A stretch of DNA of 64,000 bases from JAVJSD01 sp040219575 (GCA_040219575.1 JAVJSD010000127.1:20847-84846); one strand, 5' to 3'; positions 54,601 to 62,726 are shown, numbered from the stretch's first letter. The notes: generated by a model not told the origin, from the sequence alone. Program-made: numbers and translations.

Positions 54601-54625
54601 GCCCGCGGATGGCGAGCGCGACTAA
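51605..54625 (+). CDS. PVC-type heme-binding CxxCH protein with beta-propeller and HEAT repeats (paralogue 2)
   Basis: A 1006-residue exported protein, paralogue of the one at 17926. The signal region is LAGVTSFILAAWFCAVCPQV, followed by a four-unit EENAA-type tandem repeat. The propeller is visible as DGRMWVVEMRDYP, DVDGDGRADTDETWYTGF and PEGALYVVDMYR. The middle is HEAT-like and the C terminus is a c-type cytochrome with C870, C873 and H874 (NCATCHR). Probably it acts in extracytoplasmic oxidation; substrate unknown. ATG 51605 is selected by the signal peptide and the frame is open upstream. The MFS gene begins 3 bp after its stop, indicating co-transcription. Confidence 0.92.
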   Translation: MIERCVLAGVTSFILAAWFCAVCPQVALAEENAAEENTAEENAAEDNVVGPLAPAETLKHFQLEDGLRIELVAAEPDVIDPVAVRFDEDGRMWVVEMRDYPHGPGEGQRPQSRIKILEDADGDGRFEKVTVFADHLLFVTGVQPWRGGAFVTLAGRVAYMKDVDGDGRADTDETWYTGFAQENSQLRANHPRVGIDGHVYIANGLRGGSVVDAKNPGEPLSISGMDFRFDPHTREFEAISGVGQFGLTFDEFGNRFTVSNRNPLKHIVLEDHYLKRNPRAAVRAVFHDVAASGEDSRLYPIAQAWTTSTQHAGQFTAACGVFVYRGEGLPGDLRHSGFTCDPTGSLVHREVMRPAGATFTSRPPREGVEFLASPDEWFRPVNLELGPEGALYVVDMYRAVIEHPQFMPEELKRRPDLRDGDDRGRIYRIVPTHGKPEPVEKLSHANNARLIALLDSPLAWRRETAARLLLERQDKSTAAALPSMAAKGEHPAARAQALWLLSALDALDIKTVEQALGDKSPRVRKQAVKLSEAFLQDGDKTATRGKVVALAADDDPRVRFQVALTLAPIRSGEVAALADIARRGADDPWTRRAVAIASSDYSAELLVAIVDSLQQSAKRPAAAELELVGELSELAGANLRDNQAESLLASLAGLSDQPAMRELLTTGLLGLARSSARRRSSLDALIASAERKETRTRLQAAVDRIAAVAADAKAAPARRIESIDLLGHVGAGGVLQTLAMSEAIVEVRRAALAALARTSAVEPWKKLAASLRAESPTIRGAILDGLLARTERTQFLLDEIAAGRVSIAEIDRVRTDRLLKHRDAKIRARSTELFADAIPADRQQVLADYQVTLKMKSDPTRGQAVFKKNCATCHRIGGIGVNVAPDIADSRTKTPAQILTDVLQPNRAIDANYVSYNVVDADGRVLNGLLTGETATSITLKQPEGKTVTLLRDEVEELRSSGVSLMPEGLEKNVSHQEMADLISFIKNWRYLDGRVPLGPADGERD
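51689..51748 (+). repeat. In-frame 15-bp tandem repeat, four units
   Basis: Four units of GCCGAAGAGAACGCG, the last two diverged (the final one reads GCGGAAGACAACGTC), encode AEENA-type pentapeptides right after the signal peptide. Being a multiple of three, it could change copy number without a frameshift. Confidence 0.85.
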
Positions 54626-54628
54626 CGC

Positions 54629-56080
54629 ATGACGCACGAAAACCCCTACGAGGCGCCGGCCGAGGCGGCGGGAGACATCGTGCCGGTCGATCCGGCGGAA
54701 CTCTCGGACGCAATCGCGCTGGACGACGCCCCGCCCACGTCCGCCTCCATCCGCACGCGTCTCTGCATGATGATGTTCCTGCAGTACTTCGTGCAGGGAT
54801 GTTATCTGCCCATCGCTTCGGTCTACGTGCAGGACGCGTTGGGATTCAGCTCGTTCCAGTTGGGGCTGTTCGGCTCGGCGCTGGCCATTGGCCCGCTGTT
54901 TGCGCCGTTCATTCTCGGCCAGTTGGTCGATCGCTACTTCTCGACCGAGCATGTGCTGTCGGCCTCGCACCTGTGCGGCGGATTGGTGATGCTCGCCCTG
55001 TACCTGTCCAGCGGCTTCTGGCCCGTCATCATTCTCGGCACGCTCTACAGCGTGCTGTACGTGCCGTCGATGATGCTTTCGAACTCGCTCGCCTTCCATC
55101 ACCTGCAGCGTCGCGATCGGGAGTTTCCGATCATCCGGCTGTTCGGCACGATCGGCTTCGTGTTGCCGGCCTGGCTGATTGAGCTGTGGTGGCTGGCGGG
55201 ACTCGAGGGTCAAGAGCTGAACGCCGCCCGCGGCATCGCCTTTTGTTTCGCCGGCGTGGCGGGGCTGATCATGGGCGTGTACTCGCTGACGCTGCCGCAC
55301 ACGCCGCCCAATCGGGAGTCGCGGCGGCAATTCGCCCCGCTGGCCGTTGTGGACATGCTGCAAGTTCGGCACTTCGCGGTGTTGGTGTCGATCACATTCT
55401 TGATCTCGATCGTGCACAAGTTCTACTTCGTGTGGAACAGCCCGTTTCTCAAAGACATCCTGCGTGAAGGCGGGATCACCGGTGCGTTCGAGCAGCGGAT
55501 CAGCTCGATCGGCCAGATCAGTGAAGTGCTGGTGATGGCCGGCGTCGGGCTGATGATCTCGCGGTTGGGATTCAAATTCACGATGCTGATCGGCACGCTG
55601 GCGTATCTGGCGCGGTGCCTGGTGCTGGCTACGGCGATCTCCATTGGTGAGCCCTTCTGGCTGTCGATGGGGCTGGCCTGCTTTGGGCAAGCGCTGCACG
55701 GACTCTGCTTTGGCTGCTTCCTGGCGGTGGCGTTCATCTTCGTTGACAAGGTCGCTCCCAAGGACATCCGCGGCAGCATGCAGAACGTGTTCGGCACGTT
55801 TGTCATCGGGCTCGGATTCTTGGTCGGGGGCGTCCTTGCCGGTTGGGTGGGCGATATATTTACGACGTCCGAAGGCGGCGAGACAATTCGACAGTCGATG
55901 GGCATCGTCGAAACCATCGGGATGGTCGCGCAACCACCCAAGGACGGTGTGGTGAAGATCCGCGATTGGCCCGGCATCTGGCTGGCCTGCGGGGCGCTCG
56001 CGCTGCTGTGCGTGCTCGGCTTCGCCATCTTCTTCCCCCGCGGCGCCGGCAAGGAAGAAGCGACGGTGGGAAAAGGTTGA
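54629..56080 (+). CDS. MFS transporter, nucleoside/H+ symporter-like
   Basis: A 483-residue inner-membrane transporter with about twelve helices, of the nucleoside:H+ symporter (NupG-like) MFS subgroup. Signs are MMFLQYFVQGCYLPIASVYV, FSSFQLGLFGSALAIGPLFA, HHLQRRDREFPIIRLFGTIG and WLSMGLACFGQALHGLCFGC. The substrate may be a nucleoside or a sugar; I cannot choose. The N-terminal MTHENPYEAPAEAAGD segment is a cytoplasmic extension shared in motif with the small membrane protein at 31554. It begins 3 bp after the cytochrome stop. Unusually for the family, it has this 40-residue acidic leader. Confidence 0.88.
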   Translation: MTHENPYEAPAEAAGDIVPVDPAELSDAIALDDAPPTSASIRTRLCMMMFLQYFVQGCYLPIASVYVQDALGFSSFQLGLFGSALAIGPLFAPFILGQLVDRYFSTEHVLSASHLCGGLVMLALYLSSGFWPVIILGTLYSVLYVPSMMLSNSLAFHHLQRRDREFPIIRLFGTIGFVLPAWLIELWWLAGLEGQELNAARGIAFCFAGVAGLIMGVYSLTLPHTPPNRESRRQFAPLAVVDMLQVRHFAVLVSITFLISIVHKFYFVWNSPFLKDILREGGITGAFEQRISSIGQISEVLVMAGVGLMISRLGFKFTMLIGTLAYLARCLVLATAISIGEPFWLSMGLACFGQALHGLCFGCFLAVAFIFVDKVAPKDIRGSMQNVFGTFVIGLGFLVGGVLAGWVGDIFTTSEGGETIRQSMGIVETIGMVAQPPKDGVVKIRDWPGIWLACGALALLCVLGFAIFFPRGAGKEEATVGKG

Positions 56081-56134
56081 ACAGGAGGCAGCGGAGCAAG
56101 CAGAGAAAAGACGTCGCAATCCGCGCGTACTGCT

Positions 56135-57034
56135 CTACGATTTCTCTGTCTCATCCACGTCGGGAACGTCGCCGAAACCTACGACGCGGTATCCTGTGCG
56201 ACGCCACGTCAACGCGCCCAGCAGGCACGTCACGGGCAAAGCAATCGGGTTCAGCAGGTCGGGTCGAAGAGACGCACCTCCGAGGACAAAGCTGAAAAAC
56301 GCCGCCAACGACATTCCGATCGCGGCGTAGCTGCGAGAAATCTGCGGCGCTAGCAAAGAGGAGATCATGGGCATTGCAATCCCCGCCGCCGAAAGCAGGA
56401 CGAACAATGGTGACAGGTAACGCAGGTGGTGGTACCAGTGCTCAAAGCTCTTCGACTGTCGAAAGCAGGCCAACATGAGGCCGATGATGGTCATCGCCAA
56501 TAGAAAGTGGAGCACGCGCACTCGGGGCCGTTTGAAGTCGCCTGAAATAGCCGTGGGAGTTCGCACCATTTGCCAACCGACAAGGCCGGCGGCGGCCCAA
56601 AAGGGCAACTGAGCAACGAAATAAGCCGTCATTGACAAGACAATCGTCTCCCAGGCCCGCTCGGCGAAATCCGCAAAGGATTCCAGGGCGGCCTCGAACA
56701 ACAACATAACCATCCCATTTCCCACCGCGAGCGCAAGCGAAACGGGGAGGCGCACCAGCGCCTTGCCAGGTCCCAGTGCGCCCCAAGCGGCGGCGGATAC
56801 CAGCACGCCGGCGGCGATCGAACATGCGGGGGAATGCTCTAGCGAAAAAAAGCCGTACCTGGTCGTCACATAGTCGAGAATGAGCAGCAAGCTCTCGACG
56901 ATTGCCGCGCCGCCGAAAAACAAAATGACGTACAACGCCCGGACTGGCGGCAGCTGGCTTTCTTCGCTCCCCCGTACTTCGCCGCTGCTTGTTGCCGAGT
57001 TCGCCGTTCCAGTGGAAAGCATGAGATTCGTCAT
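56135..57034 (-). CDS. Polytopic membrane protein, unknown
   Basis: A 299-residue protein with about seven hydrophobic segments (ALYVILFFGGAAIVESLLLI, CSIAAGVLVSAAAWGALG, FLLAMTIIGLMLACFRQ, LSPLFVLLSAAGIAMPMIS) and a 30-residue polar leader rich in S, E and G. No family was recognised. ATG 57034 has AAGGA about 10 bases upstream. It converges on the MFS gene with a 54-bp gap and is oriented like sulfatase 4, 178 bp away. Confidence 0.72.
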   Translation of the reverse strand: MTNLMLSTGTANSATSSGEVRGSEESQLPPVRALYVILFFGGAAIVESLLLILDYVTTRYGFFSLEHSPACSIAAGVLVSAAAWGALGPGKALVRLPVSLALAVGNGMVMLLFEAALESFADFAERAWETIVLSMTAYFVAQLPFWAAAGLVGWQMVRTPTAISGDFKRPRVRVLHFLLAMTIIGLMLACFRQSKSFEHWYHHLRYLSPLFVLLSAAGIAMPMISSLLAPQISRSYAAIGMSLAAFFSFVLGGASLRPDLLNPIALPVTCLLGALTWRRTGYRVVGFGDVPDVDETEKS

Positions 57035-57212
57035 GCGTTGACCAATCCTTCGAAGGCCCTTTCGCTACCCAGCGACAGACTGCATTGGTCGGTTTGACGC
57101 CCGAAGTTGCGGCAGCGGCCTGAATTCCGGCACCTCCGTTACCTCCGCTTCCTCCTGTTCAAATCCACTTCCCTTCTGGCGCCGACATCGTGTAGGCAGT
57201 TGGCTACTGGTT

Positions 57213-58619
57213 CTACTTTGGCTTGTACTGCGGATTCACCTCGGTCGGTAGCGGCGCGGGGGTTTTCTCGATCCACGTGAGCAGGTCGCCGAGCAACTCG
57301 TCTCGCCTGGCCGTGTTCTCTCTGGCCAGGTCATTGCGCTCACCGGCGTCGTCGACGAGGTTGTACAACTCCACGGCGCGGTTGGTGTCGAGCTTTTCGC
57401 GGCCGCCGTCGAGCTGCCACTCCTCGTGGTACAGGTGCAGCTTCCAATCCCCCTTGCGGATCACGCTCACCGGGCGAGTGCGGAAGACCGGATCGCGGCC
57501 GCGCGGCACCGGCCCATTCAGGTAGCCGGGGAAGTGCCAGAAGATCGCCTCCCGTGCAAGCGGCTTGCCTTCCAGCAGCGGCAGCAGACTCTCGCCGTCG
57601 AGCGGGCGATCACCTGGCGGCTTCGCGCCGGCCGCGGCCAGGAACGTGGGATAGAAGTCGACATTGATCACCGGCACGTCGCAGGTCGTGCCCGGTTTCA
57701 CCACGGCCGGCCAGCGGACGATCATCGGTTCGCGAATGCCCCCCTCGTAGTAGCCGCCCTTCTTGCCGCGCAGCGGCTCCTGCACGGTGGCCGTGCCGCC
57801 GTTGTCGGAGGTGAACAGCACCAGCGTGTTCTTCTCCAGGCCCAACTCGGCCAGCTTCCGCATCACCATCCCCACGCCGTTGTCGAGTTCGGCGATGCAG
57901 CCGGCGTACAGCGGGTCCTTGTGGATCTCGCCGGGCGACTTCTCTTTGAACTTCGCCACCGTCGCGGGCCGGGCCTGGATCGGCGTGTGCACGGCATAAT
58001 GCGGGATGTAGGCGAAGAACGGCCGGTCGCGGTTCTCCTCCATGAACTGGCAGGCCGCCTCGGTGATGGCGTAGATGCCCTTGGGATCGGCCTGCTTGTC
58101 GCGCCAGGTGTGCCCGGCGACTTTGACGACGTCGAAATGATCCTCCGGCGTGCTGCCCGTCTTGCCGTCGAGGTGCCACTTGCCGAACATGCCGGTCACG
58201 TAGCCGGCCGCCTTCATCGCCTTGCCCAGCGTCAGTTCGTCGGCGGGCAGGCCGCTCTTGTTCTGCACGGGCAGCATCCGCATCAACTCGACGTCCCCGC
58301 GCTTGGTGCTGCCCACGGCGTATACGCTATGCCGCGGCGTGTACTGTCCCGAGAGCAGGCAGGCCCGACTCGGCGCGCAGTTGCCCATCGCGGAGTAGGC
58401 TTGCGTGAACACCATCCCCTGACCGGCGAGCCGATCGAGATTCGGCGTCTCGTAGTACTCGGAGCCGGTGAAGCCCGTATCCCGCCAGCCGAGGTCGTCG
58501 GCGAAAATCAACACGATATTGGGCTTCTCCGCCGCAACGGCGCGATCGACTCCCAAAAGCATCAAGCAGCACGCGAGCCATGCGCAGGAAAGGCGCGGGA
58601 GCACGGAGAGAGATTTCAT
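57213..58619 (-). CDS. Sulfatase (formylglycine type) 4
   Basis: A 468-residue exported sulfatase with signal peptide (RLSCAWLACCLMLLGVDRAV, cut near VAA). It has D41/D42 in LIFADDLGW, FGly motif C81APSR, GKWHLDG and FTSDNGG. It is closer to the iduronate-2-sulfatase/sulfatase 1-like group judged from the YSAMGNCAPSR spacing, but the substrate is unproven. ATG 58619 gives the signal peptide; the frame is open upstream to 58826 without support. It is transcribed in the same direction as the DUF1552 and DUF1592 genes upstream, with a 304-bp gap. Confidence 0.93.
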   Translation of the reverse strand: MKSLSVLPRLSCAWLACCLMLLGVDRAVAAEKPNIVLIFADDLGWRDTGFTGSEYYETPNLDRLAGQGMVFTQAYSAMGNCAPSRACLLSGQYTPRHSVYAVGSTKRGDVELMRMLPVQNKSGLPADELTLGKAMKAAGYVTGMFGKWHLDGKTGSTPEDHFDVVKVAGHTWRDKQADPKGIYAITEAACQFMEENRDRPFFAYIPHYAVHTPIQARPATVAKFKEKSPGEIHKDPLYAGCIAELDNGVGMVMRKLAELGLEKNTLVLFTSDNGGTATVQEPLRGKKGGYYEGGIREPMIVRWPAVVKPGTTCDVPVINVDFYPTFLAAAGAKPPGDRPLDGESLLPLLEGKPLAREAIFWHFPGYLNGPVPRGRDPVFRTRPVSVIRKGDWKLHLYHEEWQLDGGREKLDTNRAVELYNLVDDAGERNDLARENTARRDELLGDLLTWIEKTPAPLPTEVNPQYKPK

Positions 58620-58923
58620 CGGCGGTAGATCCGTTTGGGAGGCGTTCTTGCGTTTGTACGACGCTGCAGATGACCAACAGCATGCCCTGTCGATTCTACA
58701 ACGTCTGCATCGCCAATCAAAACGCCGAACGCTACCGTTCCGGCCGAGCACCTTCCCCGTCTGGTTGGCGTTGGGGATTCGCGAGTCACGGAAGCACTGC
58801 AGGCAACTTGCGGGAACGACAAGCAAACACCGTGGCGGGAATCAGCAGCCGAATCGACAAACGACTGTCGCCCTCCTTTTCATCGATTCGGCGGCCGGAT
58901 AATGCACGGCCCAGGTTTCGTCT
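58620..58923. other. 304-bp intergenic region upstream of sulfatase 4
   Basis: It has no supportable gene. A 10-bp inverted repeat at 58848 is the only structure of note. Confidence 0.5.
58848..58892. terminator. 10-bp inverted repeat downstream of the DUF1552 gene
   Basis: Arms GCCGAATCGA and TCGATTCGGC are perfect, with a 25-base loop, 32 bases past the minus-strand DUF1552 stop. No U-tract follows on the minus strand, so it is a weak candidate terminator. Confidence 0.4.
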
Positions 58924-60168
58924 CTAACCGATCTCCAACCCGGCCAATGGGCCGGTCGACGTGGCGAATGACTTGTCGGCGAAGCCGAGTTGATGCAGTA
59001 CACTCAGGTACAGGTTGCACAGCGGCGTCGAGTTGGGCTCGAAGGCCAGGTGCCGGCCGTGGCTATAACGTCCGCCGAGCAGCAGCACGGGCAGGTTCTT
59101 GTTGGAGTGGCTGGAGCCGCTGCCGAGGTTGGAGGTGACCACGATCGTGGTGCGGTCGAGCAGCGTCTCGTCGCCTTCTTGCGTGCTTTGCAGCTTGTCC
59201 AACAGCACGGCAAGTTCTTCAAAGAACTTGCTCTCAATCCGCATCAGCTGGTCGATGTTGTGCGGATCCTGCCCGTGGTGCGACAGCGCGTGGTAGGCGT
59301 TCTGCACGCCGGGAATGTTGACGCTGTTCTGCTCGAAGTAGCCGAAGGTGATCACCCGCGTCGAGTCGGTCTGGAACGCCAGGTGGGTGATGTCGCAGAC
59401 GTTCCGCAGCTTGGTCACAATCTCGCCGCGGTCGGCCGGATCCTGGGGCATGTCAGCGTCGACCCGCGGCTTGGGCGTATGCACCCAATTTTCGGACTTG
59501 GCCAGCCGGCGCTGCGTTTCGCGCACGGATTCGAAGTACTCTTCCAGTTTCTGCTGATCGACCTGCGAGAGCTGCGGCGTCAGCGATCGCGCCTGCCGCT
59601 GGGCCAGGTCCATCAGGTTCTTGCCGTGAGCGATCTCGCGCAGCGTCTGCTGCGTGTCGGCGGCGTCTTCCTGCACGAACAGCCGGGCGTACACCCGCGA
59701 CATGCGGTCTTCGGCCGGCACCATCACGCCGGAATCGGTCCAGCTGAAGTCGTTGCGACCGGCGGCCAGGGCGAGGGAGTCGAAACGCGTTTGACGACCG
59801 ACCTGCGCGGCCACGTACTGGTCGAGCGAGCGGACGTTCTTCTGATGCGAAGGCACGCCGGTAAAGATCCGCGGCTGGGCCGAATGCCCGCCGTTGACGC
59901 CGGGATGATCCAAGCCCGAGATGACGGTCAAGCGATCGCGGAACTTGTCCAGCAGCGCCAGGTATTCGGGCGGCGTGTAGTCGGCGCCCTCCTGCTTGGG
60001 CGTCAGCGCCTCGCGATAGATGCCCAGCGGCAGGCAGATCAACAACAGCCGTTTGGGCGGCGCCGCCGACTCGGCCGCATGCGCGAACCCGCCCAACGAC
60101 TCCAACCAGGGCAACGCCAGGGCGCCGGAAGCGGCCGCCAGGAAGTTTCGTCGTGAAACGTGCATCAT
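58924..60168 (-). CDS. DUF1552 secreted protein
   Basis: A 414-residue exported protein. SRRNFLAAASGALALPWLES near the start is a Tat-type signal (SRRNFLA). The rest matches DUF1552, found almost only in planctomycete and related genomes and always with DUF1592-type cytochromes. Visible blocks are KRLLLICLPLGIYREALTP, GVNGGHSAQPRIFTG, ITFGYFEQNSVNIPGVQ and SNLGSGSSHSNKNLPVLLL. The fold resembles alkaline-phosphatase-like hydrolases without their full metal set. Biochemical function is unknown. ATG 60168 gives the Tat signal; the second ATG at 60165 works equally. PAL1 copy I lies upstream. Confidence 0.88.
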   Translation of the reverse strand: MMHVSRRNFLAAASGALALPWLESLGGFAHAAESAAPPKRLLLICLPLGIYREALTPKQEGADYTPPEYLALLDKFRDRLTVISGLDHPGVNGGHSAQPRIFTGVPSHQKNVRSLDQYVAAQVGRQTRFDSLALAAGRNDFSWTDSGVMVPAEDRMSRVYARLFVQEDAADTQQTLREIAHGKNLMDLAQRQARSLTPQLSQVDQQKLEEYFESVRETQRRLAKSENWVHTPKPRVDADMPQDPADRGEIVTKLRNVCDITHLAFQTDSTRVITFGYFEQNSVNIPGVQNAYHALSHHGQDPHNIDQLMRIESKFFEELAVLLDKLQSTQEGDETLLDRTTIVVTSNLGSGSSHSNKNLPVLLLGGRYSHGRHLAFEPNSTPLCNLYLSVLHQLGFADKSFATSTGPLAGLEIG

Positions 60169-60191
60169 TGAGACTCGCAGGAAACTGAGTG

Positions 60192-60272
60192 GTAGCCGAA
60201 CTCGCCGAGCGTTCGGGTGGGGTGGCTCGTGGTGCATTTGGAAGTCTGGCGACATCTGGCGACTTCCGCTAC
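60192..60272. repeat. PAL1 repeat, copy I (second hairpin with duplicated loop)
   Basis: GTAGC is followed by a degraded hairpin (CCGAAC...GTTCGG). The inverted partner is GGAAGTC...GACTTCC (60240-60267), whose loop segment occurs twice, as TCTGGCGACA and TCTGGCGACT, then GCTAC. It lies between the DUF1592 stop and DUF1552 start. Confidence 0.75.
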
Positions 60273-60284
60273 AGCTCGTGGCCG

Positions 60285-62726
60285 CTACGGGCGGCGGAAA
60301 AGCTCGCTGACGACCAACGCGTGAATCATCGTTTTCAGTCCGCCCTCCTGGGCGTCCGCCGCGGCGACCATCCGCTGCAAGCTGCTCTCGTCGGCGAATG
60401 TCATTTCGCGCCCCAGGGCGAACGTCGCTAACCGCCGGGCGACGTTTTTGTCGACCTGGTTCTGCCGCTCGTGGAGCAGGTCGCGAAAGGCGCGAAAATC
60501 GGCGAACTCGCCCAGTTGCGGCAGTTGATCTTGGGAAATGACGGCCGGGCCGGTGATCAGCTTGGGGCGATTCGGGTTGTTGGTCGGCTCGAGGCCGCGG
60601 TAGTTCTCCCGCCAGCCGCCGATCACGTCGAAGTTCTCCAACGCGATGCCGTAGGGGTCGATCTTCTGATGGCAGGAGGCGCACTGCGCGATCGAGCGGT
60701 GTTTGGCCAGTTGCTCTTGAATCGTGCTGGCGCCGCGGATGTCCGGTTCGATGGCCGGTACGTCGGGCGGAGGCGGCGGAGCGGTCGATCCCAGCAGTCG
60801 GTCCAGCACCCAAACTCCCCGCACGACGGGCGACGTGGTGGTGCCGTTGGACGTGACGTTCAGAATGCTGGCCTGCGTCAATAGACCGCCGCGGACCGTT
60901 TCCGACTTGTCGAGCGCGACGCGCCGGAACTCCAAGCCGTTCACGCCCTCAATGCCGTAATGGTCAGCGATGCGCTCGTTGAGCATCGCCCAGTCGGAAT
61001 CGATCAGGTTCGACAGCGGCAAGTCCTGCTGGAGCATCTCGCGGACGAAGGACTCGGTCTCGCCGACCATCGCCCGTTCCAACTCGGCGTCGTACTCGGG
61101 ATACAGATTCGCGTCGGGCTGCATCTCCCCCAGGTCGTTGATGTTCAGCCACTGGCCGACGAAGTCGGCTAGGAACCGCTGCGACTTGGGATCGGCCAGC
61201 AGCCGGTCGACCTGCTCGTGCAGCACTTCCGGCCGCAGCAACTCGCCGGAGGCGGCCAGCCGTTGCAACGGTTCGTCGGGCAAGCTGCGCCACAGGAAGT
61301 ACGAAAGCCGGTTGGCCAGCGCGTAGGCGTCGATCGCGCCGTCCGCGCCAGCGGCCGGCTCCAGGTGGTAGATAAAGTGCGGCGACGCCAGCATCGCCTG
61401 GACGGTCAGTCGAAAGGCGGCCTCCGGCGGCAACGGTTCGGCCCGTGCGCTCTGGTAGAAGTCGACATATTCCTGCACCACGGCGGGCGAGGTCGGTCGG
61501 CGGAATAGTCGCGGCGCCAATTCGGTGAGGATCGTCGGCATCTCCTCATCGCCGAGGTCGCTCACGCGGCGCGTGCCCAGCAACGCGCGATGGCCTGCCG
61601 GCGGCCACTGCTCGAACAGCGGGCCTTCGAGCTCCATCGCCCCGACGGCGATCGCCACGTCCTTGCTCTCGAGAATCCGCGAACCGGGCGTCCAGTTGGT
61701 GCCGTCCAGCATCTCCAGTTGAACCCGGTGTCCTCGTTCCAGGTAGACGCGGTATTCGAACTCCCGCGGCTCGGAGTCGGTCAGCTGGATCACCTCGATC
61801 AGCGACGGAACTTCGGTCGTGCTGCCGTTGCCGGTGGTGACTTGCAGGCGCACTCCGGCGCCGCCATTGCGGACGGCGTAGGCCGAGAAGCGGAAGCGGT
61901 AGAAACCCGGCTCCCGGACGCGGAAGAAGTCGCCCGTGTTGGGCTTGCTGTAGCGGACCACGATCAGGGCGTCGTCGCCGTGGGGTGCGAAGTAGGGGGA
62001 ACCGTAATTGCCGGACTTTCGTCGCTCGGCTTCGCGTTTCAATTCCGTGGCGGTGGGCTTGACTCTGCTCGCCTTCTTCCTCCGTTCGTTCTCGGCCGTC
62101 CGGCGGTCGATGTCTGCCTGAATCCGGCGGAGGCTATAGACGACTTTTTGGCTCTCTGGCTGCGGGCCGGTTTCGATCGCTTGTTCCAGTACCGTGTCCG
62201 CCGCTTGCAGGTAGCGGGTGAGTTGCTCCGCGGAAAGCACCAGCGCCGCACCGTTGTTATCGAAGCCGCTTGCCTCGGCGTCCTCGGGGAAGCCTTCGGC
62301 GAAGTCGCCTCGGGCGCCGAGCAGGTCTTGCAGGGTGTATTCGAATTCCCGCCGATTGAGCCGCCTGAGCACCACTTCGCCCGCGTGGCCGGCCAGCGCC
62401 TGCTCGGCCCGATGGAGTTCGGCCTCGATCCAGTCGATGACGGCCTCCGTCTTGTCGGCCGGCGGGCGAGGTTGCCCCTCGGGCGGCATTTCACCCAGGT
62501 TCAGATTATCCAGCACCAGCCGCCAGTACTCGGCGTCGGCCGGCGTGGCCGAGACCTTCAGCATCGTATCGACGCGGAAGTCCCCCTCCTGCTTCTGCTC
62601 CCCATGGCATTTCTGGCAATGCGTACGAAGAAAGGCTTGCACCATCGGGTCCAGCGCGGCCTCCCCGCGCGCGATTCCGGTGAAGACAAGCAACACGGCC
62701 AGCGGCGGGAGCAGAGTACGATTCAT
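60285..62726 (-). CDS. DUF1592/DUF1588 c-type cytochrome protein (DUF1587 start)
   Basis: An 813-residue exported protein in the planctomycete family with DUF1587, DUF1592, DUF1588 and DUF1585 segments in order. Signal peptide is LLPPLAVLLVFTGIARGEAA. A first heme motif is C37xxC40H41 (HCQKCHGE). Then come LRRLNRREFEYTLQDLLG, LANRLSYFLWRSLPDEPLQR, GGLLTQASILNVTSNGTTTS and a second CASCH motif in QCASCHQKIDPYG. It is likely a periplasmic or surface electron-transfer or oxidation partner of DUF1552. Its stop is 117 bp before the DUF1552 start in the same direction, so they form an operon. ATG 62726 or 62735 is the start. Confidence 0.9.
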   Translation of the reverse strand: MNRTLLPPLAVLLVFTGIARGEAALDPMVQAFLRTHCQKCHGEQKQEGDFRVDTMLKVSATPADAEYWRLVLDNLNLGEMPPEGQPRPPADKTEAVIDWIEAELHRAEQALAGHAGEVVLRRLNRREFEYTLQDLLGARGDFAEGFPEDAEASGFDNNGAALVLSAEQLTRYLQAADTVLEQAIETGPQPESQKVVYSLRRIQADIDRRTAENERRKKASRVKPTATELKREAERRKSGNYGSPYFAPHGDDALIVVRYSKPNTGDFFRVREPGFYRFRFSAYAVRNGGAGVRLQVTTGNGSTTEVPSLIEVIQLTDSEPREFEYRVYLERGHRVQLEMLDGTNWTPGSRILESKDVAIAVGAMELEGPLFEQWPPAGHRALLGTRRVSDLGDEEMPTILTELAPRLFRRPTSPAVVQEYVDFYQSARAEPLPPEAAFRLTVQAMLASPHFIYHLEPAAGADGAIDAYALANRLSYFLWRSLPDEPLQRLAASGELLRPEVLHEQVDRLLADPKSQRFLADFVGQWLNINDLGEMQPDANLYPEYDAELERAMVGETESFVREMLQQDLPLSNLIDSDWAMLNERIADHYGIEGVNGLEFRRVALDKSETVRGGLLTQASILNVTSNGTTTSPVVRGVWVLDRLLGSTAPPPPPDVPAIEPDIRGASTIQEQLAKHRSIAQCASCHQKIDPYGIALENFDVIGGWRENYRGLEPTNNPNRPKLITGPAVISQDQLPQLGEFADFRAFRDLLHERQNQVDKNVARRLATFALGREMTFADESSLQRMVAAADAQEGGLKTMIHALVVSELFRRP

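Noticed and set aside
58620..58826. Upstream extension of sulfatase 4 to 58826
   Set aside because: The added residues are not homologous to sulfatases and would bury the signal peptide.
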